Positions 9,058 through 16,563 of a DNA stretch of 64,000 bases are shown here, one piece after another. Made by a program: the position numbers and the translations under genes. Within the stretch, counting starts at the first letter, position 1. Every line of letters begins with the position of its first letter. Under the pieces are notes generated by a model. It was not told where the DNA came from. It saw only the letters and a list, made by a program, of their open reading frames with translations, and made no database searches. Source of the DNA: an uncultured Spirochaetaceae bacterium (lineage in GTDB: Bacteria; Spirochaetota; Spirochaetia; Treponematales; Treponemataceae); NCBI GenBank assembly GCA_902789325.1, contig CADANN010000004.1, positions 124,001 to 188,000 of the forward strand. The letters are read 5' to 3'.

Positions 9058-9915
9058 ATGAAAAATAAAAATATCTTATCTTCGGTTTTGTTAATTTACT
9101 TCATTTGTTTTATTTTACGACTAATTGAATATTTTATTCTTAGAACAGATTTGTCGGTAATAGGGGAGGCAATTTTCCATAAACTTGCTGGAATTGCCAT
9201 CCTTATTATTTTTGCACGTTTTTATAAATACAAAGCAAGTGAAATTGGCTTTTCTCTGGAAAAATGTGAGCTAAAGTTGCTGGCGGGGCTGCTCTTTGGA
9301 ATATTTTGTTTTGCAATTGCATATTTTATTGAAATTCTGATTGCCAAATCTTCCGGCTCATACTCCGGCCTTAAGTTTTATGTAACCAGCTATTCTGTAA
9401 ATGGAAACCTTGGTAATCAGACCGGCCTGTTTTTCTTTGCACTCTGCATTTTTGGAAATATAGTAAATGTTGTTATGGAAGAAGGTGTTTTCCGCGGTCT
9501 TTTTATCCGCCGCTTACAGGAAAAACTTTCGTATTCCTCCACTGCAATAATTTCAGCAGTGCTTTTCGGATTCTGGCATGGAGTGGCACCCGTACGAAGT
9601 TTTATAGATGGCGAAAGCTCTGTTTTTGGACTATGTATGAACTGCCTGATTCTTATTCTTTCTTCTGCGGTTGTCGGTTATAAATATGGTCTGATTACAA
9701 AAATTACTGGTTCCGGCTTTATGGCAATGGGAGACCATTTTGTAAATAATACTCTGGTTAATATTCTGCATGTTGTTTCTACAAATGATGCTGATGAACT
9801 TCAGATGATTAGAATCAGCATAGCACAGACACTTTCATTTATTCTTGTTTTGATATATTACTTCTACTCAAAAAAGAAGAAAAAACAAGCGCAGATTAAT
9901 GAATCTATTGAATAA
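9058..9915 (+). CDS. CPBP-family intramembrane metalloprotease
   Basis: Membrane protein of 285 aa with about seven to eight hydrophobic segments. The three CPBP (Abi/CAAX-like) motifs are present in order: MEEGVFRGLFIRR (EExxxR) near residues 140-152, FGFWHG (FxxxH) near 170, and a final HFVNNTLVN (HxxxN) near 229. These residues bind the catalytic metal in the Rce1-like family. The substrate is unknown; bacterial members are tied to bacteriocin immunity or peptide maturation. It stands alone after the GH95 gene, and the rplU promoter overlaps its last codons. Confidence 0.88.
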   Translation: MKNKNILSSVLLIYFICFILRLIEYFILRTDLSVIGEAIFHKLAGIAILIIFARFYKYKASEIGFSLEKCELKLLAGLLFGIFCFAIAYFIEILIAKSSGSYSGLKFYVTSYSVNGNLGNQTGLFFFALCIFGNIVNVVMEEGVFRGLFIRRLQEKLSYSSTAIISAVLFGFWHGVAPVRSFIDGESSVFGLCMNCLILILSSAVVGYKYGLITKITGSGFMAMGDHFVNNTLVNILHVVSTNDADELQMIRISIAQTLSFILVLIYYFYSKKKKKQAQINESIE

Positions 9916-9936
9916 AAAAAAGATTTCTGATATATT
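9908..9936 (+). promoter_or_regulatory. rplU-rpmA promoter
   Basis: TTGAAT (9908-9913), a 17-nt spacer and TATATT (9931-9936) match the sigma-70 consensus well. The -35 box overlaps the last codons of the CPBP gene. Predicted transcription start is near 9943. Confidence 0.7.
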
Positions 9937-9942
9937 CTTTGA

Positions 9943-10091
9943 TACGTATTTAGACTTTAGGTGTATTGGCGTTTAATCCCCGTTTTACGACTAATACGCA
10001 GTCTGAATTTCGAGTCTTTTGCAGGTTGGATTCTGTTTCCTTGTTCCACTGCATCGGGCGGCTAAATGAATATTTTTGATAGAGGTATTAT
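9943..10091 (+). promoter_or_regulatory. Long 5' leader of the L21-L27 operon
   Basis: About 149 nt lie between the predicted start of transcription and the rplU ATG. CGTATT (9945-9950) can pair with AATACG (9993-9998), while AGACT (9952-9956) can pair with AGTCT (10000-10004). The two pairings cross, so they form either a pseudoknot or alternative folds. Ribosomal protein operons are often autoregulated through such leaders; a role here is inferred, and I could not match it to a known L21 leader. Confidence 0.4.
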
Positions 10092-10406
10092 ATGTACGCA
10101 ACTATTGAATTTAAGGGCAAGCAGTACAAGGCTGAAAAAGATGTTGTCCTTACAGTAGATAAGCTTGATGCTGAAAAAGGTACAAAGATTGACATTGATA
10201 CTGTTCTTCTCGTAAGCGATGGAGATAAAATCAGTGTTGGAACTCCTTATGTACAGGGTGCAAAGGTAACTGTAGTTGTTGAGGATTCTTTCCGCGATAA
10301 GAAAGTTCTCGTATTCAAGTACAAGTCAAAGAAAGACTATCATCGTTTGATTGGTCACAGACAGCAGTATACAAAGGTACGCGTTGAGTCTATCACTCTC
10401 GCATAA
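10092..10406 (+). CDS. rplU: 50S ribosomal protein L21
   Basis: Full-length L21 of 104 aa: MYATIEFKGKQYKAEKD at the start, the FKYKSKKDYHRLIGHRQQYT segment near residues 77-96 (23S rRNA contact) and a short basic tail. It is followed 18 nt later by rpmA with an AAGGAG ribosome site, the standard L21-L27 pair. Expression probably comes from the promoter at 9908-9936 and the long leader. Confidence 0.97.
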   Translation: MYATIEFKGKQYKAEKDVVLTVDKLDAEKGTKIDIDTVLLVSDGDKISVGTPYVQGAKVTVVVEDSFRDKKVLVFKYKSKKDYHRLIGHRQQYTKVRVESITLA

Positions 10407-10424
10407 TTAAATAAGGAGATTACT

Positions 10425-10628
10425 ATGGGAAGAACACGTGGTGGATCTGGTGCAAAAAACGGACGCGATCCTAATCCGAAAAGTTTGGGCGTAAAAAGAT
10501 ATGCTGGTGAATCTGTAACTGCAGGTTCTATCATCGTAAAGCAGCGCGGAACAAAATTCTATCCTGGAGCAAATGTTATGAAAGCTGGTGATGACAGCCT
10601 TTTTGCTACAGCTGAGTTCAGTTTCTAA
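10425..10628 (+). CDS. rpmA: 50S ribosomal protein L27, C-terminally short
   Basis: The N-terminus and core match L27: [23 protein letters not shown], then [16 protein letters not shown]. The N-terminal tail that reaches the peptidyl-transferase centre is intact and needs no cleavage. The protein is only 67 aa, whereas L27 is normally about 85. It stops at LFATAEFSF, where homologues continue with a further beta-strand and basic tail of about 18 residues. A terminator begins 13 nt after the stop, and no other frame restores the missing end, so this looks like a real truncation and not a frameshift. The usual His of the RDHTLFA segment is also replaced by Asp. Confidence 0.93.
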   Translation: MGRTRGGSGAKNGRDPNPKSLGVKRYAGESVTAGSIIVKQRGTKFYPGANVMKAGDDSLFATAEFSF

Positions 10629-10640
10629 CTGAATGTGAAT

Positions 10641-10670
10641 GCCCGGTGACAATTGCCGGGCTTTTTTTTT
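10641..10670 (+). terminator. Terminator of rplU-rpmA
   Basis: GCCCGG (10641-10646) pairs with CCGGGC (10656-10661), followed by nine T. It separates the ribosomal protein pair from obg, which starts 12 nt later, so some read-through or a nearby promoter must drive obg. Confidence 0.9.
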
Positions 10671-10681
10671 GAGGTTGAGAT

Positions 10682-11833
10682 ATGATTGGATTTGCTGATG
10701 AAGCTTTAATTGAAGTACGTTCTGGCAATGGCGGCAATGGCTGTGTTGCATTTAGACGTGAAAAATATATTCCTCATGGTGGTCCTAACGGCGGAGACGG
10801 CGGAAAGGGCGGAGACATTATTTTTACTGTAAAGCGGAATCTGCGAACTCTTGCAAATATCCGCCACAAACATTGTTTTAAGGCACGTAATGGTGGCGAC
10901 GGACAGGGCTGGAACCGCTATGGTGCAGACGGTGAGGATTGTGTAATTCCTGTTCCTCCAGGAACTACAATCCGTGATGCCGAAACTGAAGAAATTATTT
11001 ACGACTTTTCAACTGCCAAAGGTGATGAAAGTTTTACTTTCCTTAAAGGCGGTAATGGTGGCTGGGGTAACGTTCACTTTAAGTCTTCTACAAACCAGGC
11101 ACCTAAACAGGCTAATCCGGGACAGAAGGGTGAGACCCGCTTCTTAAAGCTTGAGCTTTCTATTATGGCTGATGCAGGTCTTGTTGGTTTTCCTAATGCC
11201 GGAAAATCTTCTCTTCTTACTTTCTTTACAAACGCTCGTCCTAAGATTGCACCTTATCCATTTACAACAATCATTCCAAATCTTGGTGTACTCAGAGTTG
11301 ACGACGAAAGCGATATCATTATTGCTGATATTCCTGGAATCATTGAAGGTGCTTCTGAAGGCCTTGGTCTTGGAGATACATTCCTTAAGCATATTACTCG
11401 TACTGCCTGTCTGATTTTTATGATTGACTGCAGCGACGAAAATTATCTTACTGCTTACGATACTCTTTGTAATGAGCTTCGTAATTATTCTGATAGCCTG
11501 ATGGAAAAGCCTCGCATTGTTTTGTGTAACAAAATTGATGTTGAAGGTGCTTTTGAGCGCGCTGTTGAAGTTCAGAATAAAATCCGTGAGAGCGAACCTG
11601 ATACAGTTGTTATTCCAGTTTCAGTTCACACAGGACGCGGTATGAAGGATGCTCAGCATCAGATTATGGAACTTGTAAGCAAGCAGGAAAATCGTGATGT
11701 GGCTTCAGATTCTGGCTTTGGTAATAGTGATGCTGCTGGTCAGAGCTCAGCTTTTGGTTCTGATTTTATGAAGGACCGGGCTTATATTGATGATGATGAC
11801 GATAATGTTCAGTATCCTGGAAGTGAACAATAG
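10682..11833 (+). CDS. obg: Obg/CgtA GTPase
   Basis: Ribosome-assembly GTPase of 383 aa. The glycine-rich Obg fold spans residues 1-158 (GNGGNGCVAFRREKYIPHGG and GGDGGKGG are diagnostic). The G domain follows with G1 GFPNAGKSS near 165, G2 TT in YPFTTIIPNLG, G3 DIPG and G4 NKID. The C-terminal tail is short and acidic (DDDDDN), lacking the longer OCT domain of some Gram-positive members. GAGGTTGAGAT provides a ribosome site. It heads the cluster obg-nadD-yqeK-LCP-rsfS, conserved in treponemes and many Firmicutes. Confidence 0.96.
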   Translation: MIGFADEALIEVRSGNGGNGCVAFRREKYIPHGGPNGGDGGKGGDIIFTVKRNLRTLANIRHKHCFKARNGGDGQGWNRYGADGEDCVIPVPPGTTIRDAETEEIIYDFSTAKGDESFTFLKGGNGGWGNVHFKSSTNQAPKQANPGQKGETRFLKLELSIMADAGLVGFPNAGKSSLLTFFTNARPKIAPYPFTTIIPNLGVLRVDDESDIIIADIPGIIEGASEGLGLGDTFLKHITRTACLIFMIDCSDENYLTAYDTLCNELRNYSDSLMEKPRIVLCNKIDVEGAFERAVEVQNKIRESEPDTVVIPVSVHTGRGMKDAQHQIMELVSKQENRDVASDSGFGNSDAAGQSSAFGSDFMKDRAYIDDDDDNVQYPGSEQ

Positions 11834-11851
11834 GTTTGAGGTTGGCTTGCG

Positions 11852-12508
11852 ATGAAGGTTGCAGTATTTGGCGGAACTTTTAATCCTTTGCATGTTGGGC
11901 ACGCTATGCTCGCCGATACTATTGTGCGCGAACTTGGTTATGACAAGGTTTTGTTTGTGCCAACTTATCAGCCGCCTCACAAGGATTCTGCAAAAATCAT
12001 AGATGCTAAGCACCGAATGGAAATGATTTCTCGTTTCTGTGAAAGCGAGGGGGATGGTCATTTCGAACTTGAATCTTGTGAAGTTGAACGAGGCGGTATT
12101 TCCTATACTTCTGATACTCTCGAATATCTGACAAAAAAATATGAAGGAAAGCTTACTAAAAAACTTGCCTTTGTAATGGGTGATGAAGTTGCAGCTGAGT
12201 TTTCTAAATGGCGTAATCCGGAAAGGGTTTCTGATCTTGCAGATTTAATTATTGTTCACAGATATCCGGATGTAAAGGCAATGGAATCTACACTTTATGA
12301 AAATAAGCCGACAGGGGACTACAAAGGTGATTTTTCTGTAAAGTTTGATTTGAAGAATTTTGAATATCCGTGCATCTATATTGATTCTCCAATGCTGCCG
12401 GTTTCATCAACTGATATCCGCCGCAGAATCAGTGAAGGTAAAAGTTTCCGCTACCTTGTTCCCCCTGCCGTTTTTAATTATATTGTAGAAAACAACTTGT
12501 ATGATTGA
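11852..12508 (+). CDS. nadD: Nicotinate-nucleotide adenylyltransferase
   Basis: NadD, 218 aa, makes deamido-NAD from nicotinate mononucleotide and ATP. The nucleotidyltransferase signature GGTFNPLHVGH is at residues 7-17 and the ISSTxIR-type motif appears as VSSTDIRRRI near residue 190. It overlaps yqeK by 8 nt, so translation is coupled. Length and motifs are standard. Confidence 0.96.
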   Translation: MKVAVFGGTFNPLHVGHAMLADTIVRELGYDKVLFVPTYQPPHKDSAKIIDAKHRMEMISRFCESEGDGHFELESCEVERGGISYTSDTLEYLTKKYEGKLTKKLAFVMGDEVAAEFSKWRNPERVSDLADLIIVHRYPDVKAMESTLYENKPTGDYKGDFSVKFDLKNFEYPCIYIDSPMLPVSSTDIRRRISEGKSFRYLVPPAVFNYIVENNLYD

Positions 12509-13097
12509 TTATATAGAAAAGACTGAAGAAATAAGACAATTTACAATGGCTCATGTGAAAAAGAGCCGATATGAGCATTCTGTGCGGGTTGCAGAAACCT
12601 GCGCTCGTATGTGCCGCCAGTACGGTCTTGATTCCCGCAAAGGTTATCTTGCCGGAATCGGGCACGATATGTGTAAGGATTTTTCAAACGATGAATTGAT
12701 TGAACTTGCACGTCGTGATGGAAATGAAATAACTGATTTTGAACTCAAAAAGCCGTCTCTTCTTCATGGACGTGCCGCTGCTATAATGCTGAAAGAAAAG
12801 TTCAAGGTTTTTGATCCAGAAATCCTTGAGGCAGTTGCAAATCATACTTCTGGAATTATCGGAATGTGTGATCTTACAAAATGTCTTTTCCTTGCAGATA
12901 AAATTGAACCGGGAAGACCTCAGTCTACAGATGAATATAGGGCCAGACTTTTTGCTATGTCTCTTGATGATATGCTCTATTCAGTTTTGGAAGAAAATTA
13001 CGATTATTTAAAAGGGAAGGGAATAGAAATTAGTCCTGGAACTACAGAAATGATTGATTATTATGCAGCCAGAAAAAGTGTGGGGGGCTCTCAGTAA
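12501..13097 (+). CDS. yqeK: YqeK-type HD-domain hydrolase (Ap4A hydrolase, symmetrical)
   Basis: HD-superfamily protein of 198 aa. The metal ligands appear as YEHSVRVAE (His near 25), GHDMCKD (the HD pair near 54-55) and the later HGRAAA and NHTSG segments. YqeK proteins hydrolyse Ap4A symmetrically to ADP, and this gene lies in the usual nadD-yqeK-rsfS context. It overlaps nadD at the start and abuts the LCP gene directly (TAA then ATG). Confidence 0.93.
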   Translation: MIDYIEKTEEIRQFTMAHVKKSRYEHSVRVAETCARMCRQYGLDSRKGYLAGIGHDMCKDFSNDELIELARRDGNEITDFELKKPSLLHGRAAAIMLKEKFKVFDPEILEAVANHTSGIIGMCDLTKCLFLADKIEPGRPQSTDEYRARLFAMSLDDMLYSVLEENYDYLKGKGIEISPGTTEMIDYYAARKSVGGSQ

Positions 13098-14315
13098 ATG
13101 GGAAAAATCAAAATCCGTGATGAACAAAAAGGTGTAATCTTTATTGCTCTTATCATTCTGATTGGAATTGCAATTTCTATTGTCTTTGCATTTTCGCTTA
13201 AAACAAATACTGTAGAAGATGCATTAAAAGAAAAAGGCATTATGAGAACCTTAATCGTTGTTGAAGATAAAGATTCGAGTATGCTTTTTTCCAGTGTATT
13301 GATTTATAATCCTACATCACAAAAGGCAGCCCTTGTAAATCTTCCGGGATATACAGGTGCAATTTATCAGAGTCTTGGTCGTGTAGATAAGCTTGAAAAG
13401 GTTTATTCTGATGCTGGAATTACAGCCTTCCGTAATGAAACTGAAAAACTGCTTGGAATGACAATTCCGTATTATGCAATTTTGACTCTCGACAGCTTTA
13501 TTAAAATTTCTGACTATCTTGGTGGAATGAGAGTATTTATTTCTGAACCTGTTGATTGTGTTTCGGAAAATGGAGAACGCTGGTTATTGCCATCTGGAGC
13601 TATTAATCTTGATGGAGATAAAATTACAACTTATCTTCATTACAGGCTTGAAGAAGAAACAGAAGCTGATGTTCAGGAACGCTATCAGAATGCAATGGCT
13701 GCATTTATTACTGGCCTTCATGATAAAAAATTTATTATATTTAATAAGGAAAATAAAAAGCGTTATCTTGATTTTATCAAGACAAATCTGAATGAAGATG
13801 AAGAGACAACTCTTTTCGAGGCTATTGCTGATGTTGATGCAGAATCAATTATCAAGCAGACTATTACAGGTTCCTTGCGCCGTGTAGACGGACAGCAGCT
13901 TTTGATGCCTGATAATAACGGTGAGTTCATTAAGGAAGCTGTTAAGCAGACAACAAATCTTCTTGCTTCTACTGATGGAACTCTTACAAGCCGTGTATAC
14001 GTGCTTGAAATTCAAAATGGTACTACAACACAGGGACTTGCGCGAAATACTGCAATTCTTTTCCAGAATGCAAGTTATGATGTATTGAGCCCTGTAAATG
14101 CTCCAAGAAATGATTATGAGGAAACTGTAATCATTGACCATCTTGGAAATATGGATGTTGCAAAAATTGTTGGTGATTTTATTCACTGTACAAATATTAG
14201 AGAAGCTACTCCTGAGGAAGAAGCAGAAAGTTCCAGCCTTGATGCGGGCGTTGACTTTACGATTATCCTCGGAAGAGATTTTGATGGACGTTATGTTGTT
14301 CCATCTCGCAGATAA
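13098..14315 (+). CDS. LytR-CpsA-Psr (LCP) family protein with LytR_C domain
   Basis: Protein of 405 aa with one N-terminal membrane helix (residues 13-35), an LCP domain (about 50-240) and a C-terminal LytR_C domain (about 300-370, starting RVYVLEIQNGT). In Gram-positives LCP enzymes attach teichoic acids or capsule to peptidoglycan using polyprenyl-phosphate-linked donors. Here the segment that normally reads R-x-D-T reads SSMLFSSVLIYNP, so a usual Arg/Asp ligand pair is not evident, though later Arg and Asp residues (DVQERYQN) are present. What it would attach in a treponeme is unknown. Its place in the yqeK-rsfS cluster is conserved. Confidence 0.85.
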   Translation: MGKIKIRDEQKGVIFIALIILIGIAISIVFAFSLKTNTVEDALKEKGIMRTLIVVEDKDSSMLFSSVLIYNPTSQKAALVNLPGYTGAIYQSLGRVDKLEKVYSDAGITAFRNETEKLLGMTIPYYAILTLDSFIKISDYLGGMRVFISEPVDCVSENGERWLLPSGAINLDGDKITTYLHYRLEEETEADVQERYQNAMAAFITGLHDKKFIIFNKENKKRYLDFIKTNLNEDEETTLFEAIADVDAESIIKQTITGSLRRVDGQQLLMPDNNGEFIKEAVKQTTNLLASTDGTLTSRVYVLEIQNGTTTQGLARNTAILFQNASYDVLSPVNAPRNDYEETVIIDHLGNMDVAKIVGDFIHCTNIREATPEEEAESSSLDAGVDFTIILGRDFDGRYVVPSRR

Positions 14316-14333
14316 CAGGTAGGAATGCTGAAT

Positions 14334-14687
14334 ATGAAAACAATGGAAGAAAAAGCAATTGAAATTGCAAGATTAATGGAAGATGGAAAGGGTAATGATG
14401 TTACTCTTTTAGATATCAGCGGACTCAACAGCTGGACTGATTATTTTGTAATTGTAACTGTAAACAGTTCTGCTCACTGGCAGGGCTTGTACAAACAGAT
14501 TAAAGAATATATTAAGGAAAATGACCTTGAGATTCATGTTACAAACCGCAAGAGTCCAGATGGTGACGACTGGAACCTTATTGATTTAGGTGCAATCGTC
14601 GTTCATCTGATGTCAGAAAGTGCGCGCAGCTTCTACGATTTGGAGAAGCTGTGGCACGCTGGAAAGACTATTGATTTCCACGCATAA
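14334..14687 (+). CDS. rsfS: Ribosomal silencing factor RsfS
   Basis: RsfS/Iojap family, about 117 aa, binds L14 and blocks subunit joining when nutrients are scarce. Signatures are LLDISGLNSWTDYFVIVT and the later DDWNLIDLGAIVVHLM and FYDLEKLW. An upstream ATG at 14325 overlaps the AGGTAGGA ribosome site, so I prefer ATG 14334, which has 9 nt of spacing. The 3' end overlaps the convergent nhaC gene by 20 nt, so the two mRNAs are complementary at their ends. Confidence 0.93.
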   Translation: MKTMEEKAIEIARLMEDGKGNDVTLLDISGLNSWTDYFVIVTVNSSAHWQGLYKQIKEYIKENDLEIHVTNRKSPDGDDWNLIDLGAIVVHLMSESARSFYDLEKLWHAGKTIDFHA

Positions 14688-16224
14688 CTTTCTTTCTCAT
14701 GAAGAAAAGGAAGCAGAGAAGTGCTGCAATTCCGAAAATCCATGAAATAATTGCGCTGGCTACAATACCGAGGCCTGTAGTCAATCCTGCTACTACATAA
14801 GTCAAGAAAGAAACTACTGCAACACTGATAGCGTAAGGCAGCTGAGTTGAAACGTGTTTTACGTGTTCACACTGAGCGCCTGCGCTGGCCATAATCGTTG
14901 TATCGGAAATTGGTGAACAGTGGTCTCCACAAACCGCACCTGCCATACATGCAGAAATTGAAATAATGCGAAGTGGATTTCCTGGTGCAAAAATCGCAAT
15001 ACAAATTGGAATAAGAATACCAAATGTACCCCAAGAAGTTCCTGTAGCAAATGCAAGGAAACAAGCTACTACGAAGATAATTGCTGGAAGCATCATTTTG
15101 AGTCCTGCAGCTGAACCTTCAACAAGACCTGCTACAAATTCTTTTGCTCCAAGGCTGTCTGTCATAGCTTTAAGTGTCCATGCCAATGTCAAAATCAAAA
15201 TAGCTGGAACCATTGCTTTGAATCCGTCTGGAACACAGAGCATGCTTGCTTTGAAAGAAAGTACTTTGCGGCAAACGTAGAAAATGATTGTGATAATCAA
15301 TGCTGCGAATGAACCGAGTACAAGACCAACTGAAGCATCAGAATCAGAGAAAGAAGAAATGATGTTCAGATAGTTTGCATTTGCTTCCAGAGAACCGTCT
15401 TCAAGGACGTTCATCTTTGTAAAGAATCCGCCTGTGTAAATCATTCCGAGAATACACATTACGATGAGAACAATAATTGGAAGAATCAAATCGATTACAT
15501 GACCATTTTTGTTTGTGCCATCTTCGGTTTCTTCTGCTGCATTGTTCATTACTTCAAGTGCTTTTTCATATTTTGACATTTCGCCGTATTCAAACTTCAT
15601 AAATACCATTGCGAACATCATAATAATAGTAAAGAATGCATAGAAGTTGAAAGGAATTGCTTTGCAGAAGAGTGTAAAGCCGTTTTCACCTTCGCTTACA
15701 AAACCTGCAACAGCTGCGGCCCATGAAGAAATTGGTGCGATAATACATACTGGAGCTGCTGTTGAGTCAATAAGATAAGCGAGTTTTTCTTTTGAAAGAC
15801 CGTATTTATCTGTCATAGGACGCATAACAGAGCCTACTGTAAGACAGTTGAAGTAGTCATCAATAAAGATGAAGATTCCAAGTACGATTGTTGCTACCTG
15901 AGCTCCAACCTTTGTCTTGATGTGCTTTTTAGCCCAGCGTCCGAATGCTGCAGAACCACCTGCTTTATTCATAAGAGCAACCATGATTCCAAGTACAACG
16001 AGGAATACAATGATACCTACGTTCCAGCTGTCTGAAAGCTGTGCAATCATACCGTCTTTGAAGATGTGATTGAAGAATCCCGGGAATCCGGCTGCGGTTT
16101 CAATGGCGTAGAAAAGTCCGCCGATTACAATACCAATAAAAAGGGAAGAATAAACTTCCTTTGTCCAGAGGGCCAGTGCAATGGCCACAATTGCAGGCAC
16201 GAGTGCCCAAAATGTTCCTATCAT
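14668..16224 (-). CDS. Na+/H+ antiporter, NhaC family
   Basis: Integral membrane protein of 518 aa with about 11-12 helices. FIDDYFNCLTVGSVMRP near residues 120-136 and the AGAVCGDHCSPISDTT segment near 425-440 are typical of the NhaC/YqkI group. Related proteins exchange Na+ for H+, and some exchange malate/lactate. Residues about 228-240 form an acidic cytoplasmic loop. It converges on rsfS with a 20-nt overlap, and no terminator lies between them. Confidence 0.88.
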   Translation of the reverse strand: MIGTFWALVPAIVAIALALWTKEVYSSLFIGIVIGGLFYAIETAAGFPGFFNHIFKDGMIAQLSDSWNVGIIVFLVVLGIMVALMNKAGGSAAFGRWAKKHIKTKVGAQVATIVLGIFIFIDDYFNCLTVGSVMRPMTDKYGLSKEKLAYLIDSTAAPVCIIAPISSWAAAVAGFVSEGENGFTLFCKAIPFNFYAFFTIIMMFAMVFMKFEYGEMSKYEKALEVMNNAAEETEDGTNKNGHVIDLILPIIVLIVMCILGMIYTGGFFTKMNVLEDGSLEANANYLNIISSFSDSDASVGLVLGSFAALIITIIFYVCRKVLSFKASMLCVPDGFKAMVPAILILTLAWTLKAMTDSLGAKEFVAGLVEGSAAGLKMMLPAIIFVVACFLAFATGTSWGTFGILIPICIAIFAPGNPLRIISISACMAGAVCGDHCSPISDTTIMASAGAQCEHVKHVSTQLPYAISVAVVSFLTYVVAGLTTGLGIVASAIISWIFGIAALLCFLFFMRKKVMRGNQ

Positions 16225-16244
16225 TTTTTTTATCCTTAAATGAG

Positions 16245-16271
16245 TGTCATCCCGAACGTGTTTCGGGATCT
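16245..16271. repeat. GTCAT-edged palindrome, CCCGAA type
   Basis: An 8-bp stem (16249-16256 with 16262-16269) begins with TGTCAT. It lies between the 52-aa ORF stop and nhaC. The same arm sequence recurs at 31631 and 51194. Confidence 0.8.
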
Positions 16272-16272
16272 A

Positions 16273-16431
16273 TTATTTGAGTTTAGAAAAGTCTGTATTC
16301 AGCGGGTCTGTAATTCCATCTTTTTGCAATTTTTCAAGAACAGAAATGACGTATTCCAGTTCATCCAGCTGTGTTGCAGAGCAGTAGGTTTTTATCTGCT
16401 GCAAGGCTTTTAATGCTTTTTCATTTGACAT
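16273..16431 (-). CDS. Small conserved-looking protein, 52 aa, function unknown
   Basis: A complete 52-codon ORF begins MSNEKALKALQQIK and ends DFSKLK. It has an AGGAGG ribosome site 8 nt before the ATG and a TTTTCA-17-TATAAT promoter a few bases farther up. The protein is soluble, mostly helical by composition (LDELEYVISVLEKLQKDG) and resembles no family I can name. A palindromic repeat directly follows its stop, and nhaC starts 48 nt downstream in the same direction, so it may be the first gene of an nhaC transcript. The expression signals are why I call it real. Confidence 0.72.
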   Translation of the reverse strand: MSNEKALKALQQIKTYCSATQLDELEYVISVLEKLQKDGITDPLNTDFSKLK

Positions 16432-16451
16432 TTTGTATCCTCCTATTTTCT

Positions 16452-16480
16452 ATTATAGCACCAATTTTTATTATTGAAAA
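16452..16480 (-). promoter_or_regulatory. Promoter of the 52-aa ORF (and perhaps nhaC)
   Basis: On the minus strand TTTTCA (16475-16480), 17 nt, then a perfect TATAAT (16452-16457). The predicted 5'UTR is about 14 nt and contains AGGAGG. Confidence 0.75.
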
Positions 16481-16493
16481 AGAGATTTTTATG

Positions 16494-16522
16494 TTGACAA
16501 AAAGTGGTAAAAGTGTCATTTT
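16494..16522 (+). promoter_or_regulatory. Possible fab operon promoter
   Basis: A perfect TTGACA (16494-16499) lies 64 nt upstream of fabD, but the best -10 at 17-nt spacing is only CATTTT. The promoter is weak or needs an activator. Confidence 0.4.
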
Positions 16523-16563
16523 GTAGTTAGCCTTTTGGCAATTTTTTTTACAGGGGATATTAT

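Noticed and set aside
10600-10640. Frameshift as cause of the short L27
   Set aside because: Neither other frame encodes the expected L27 tail, and the terminator leaves no room for it.
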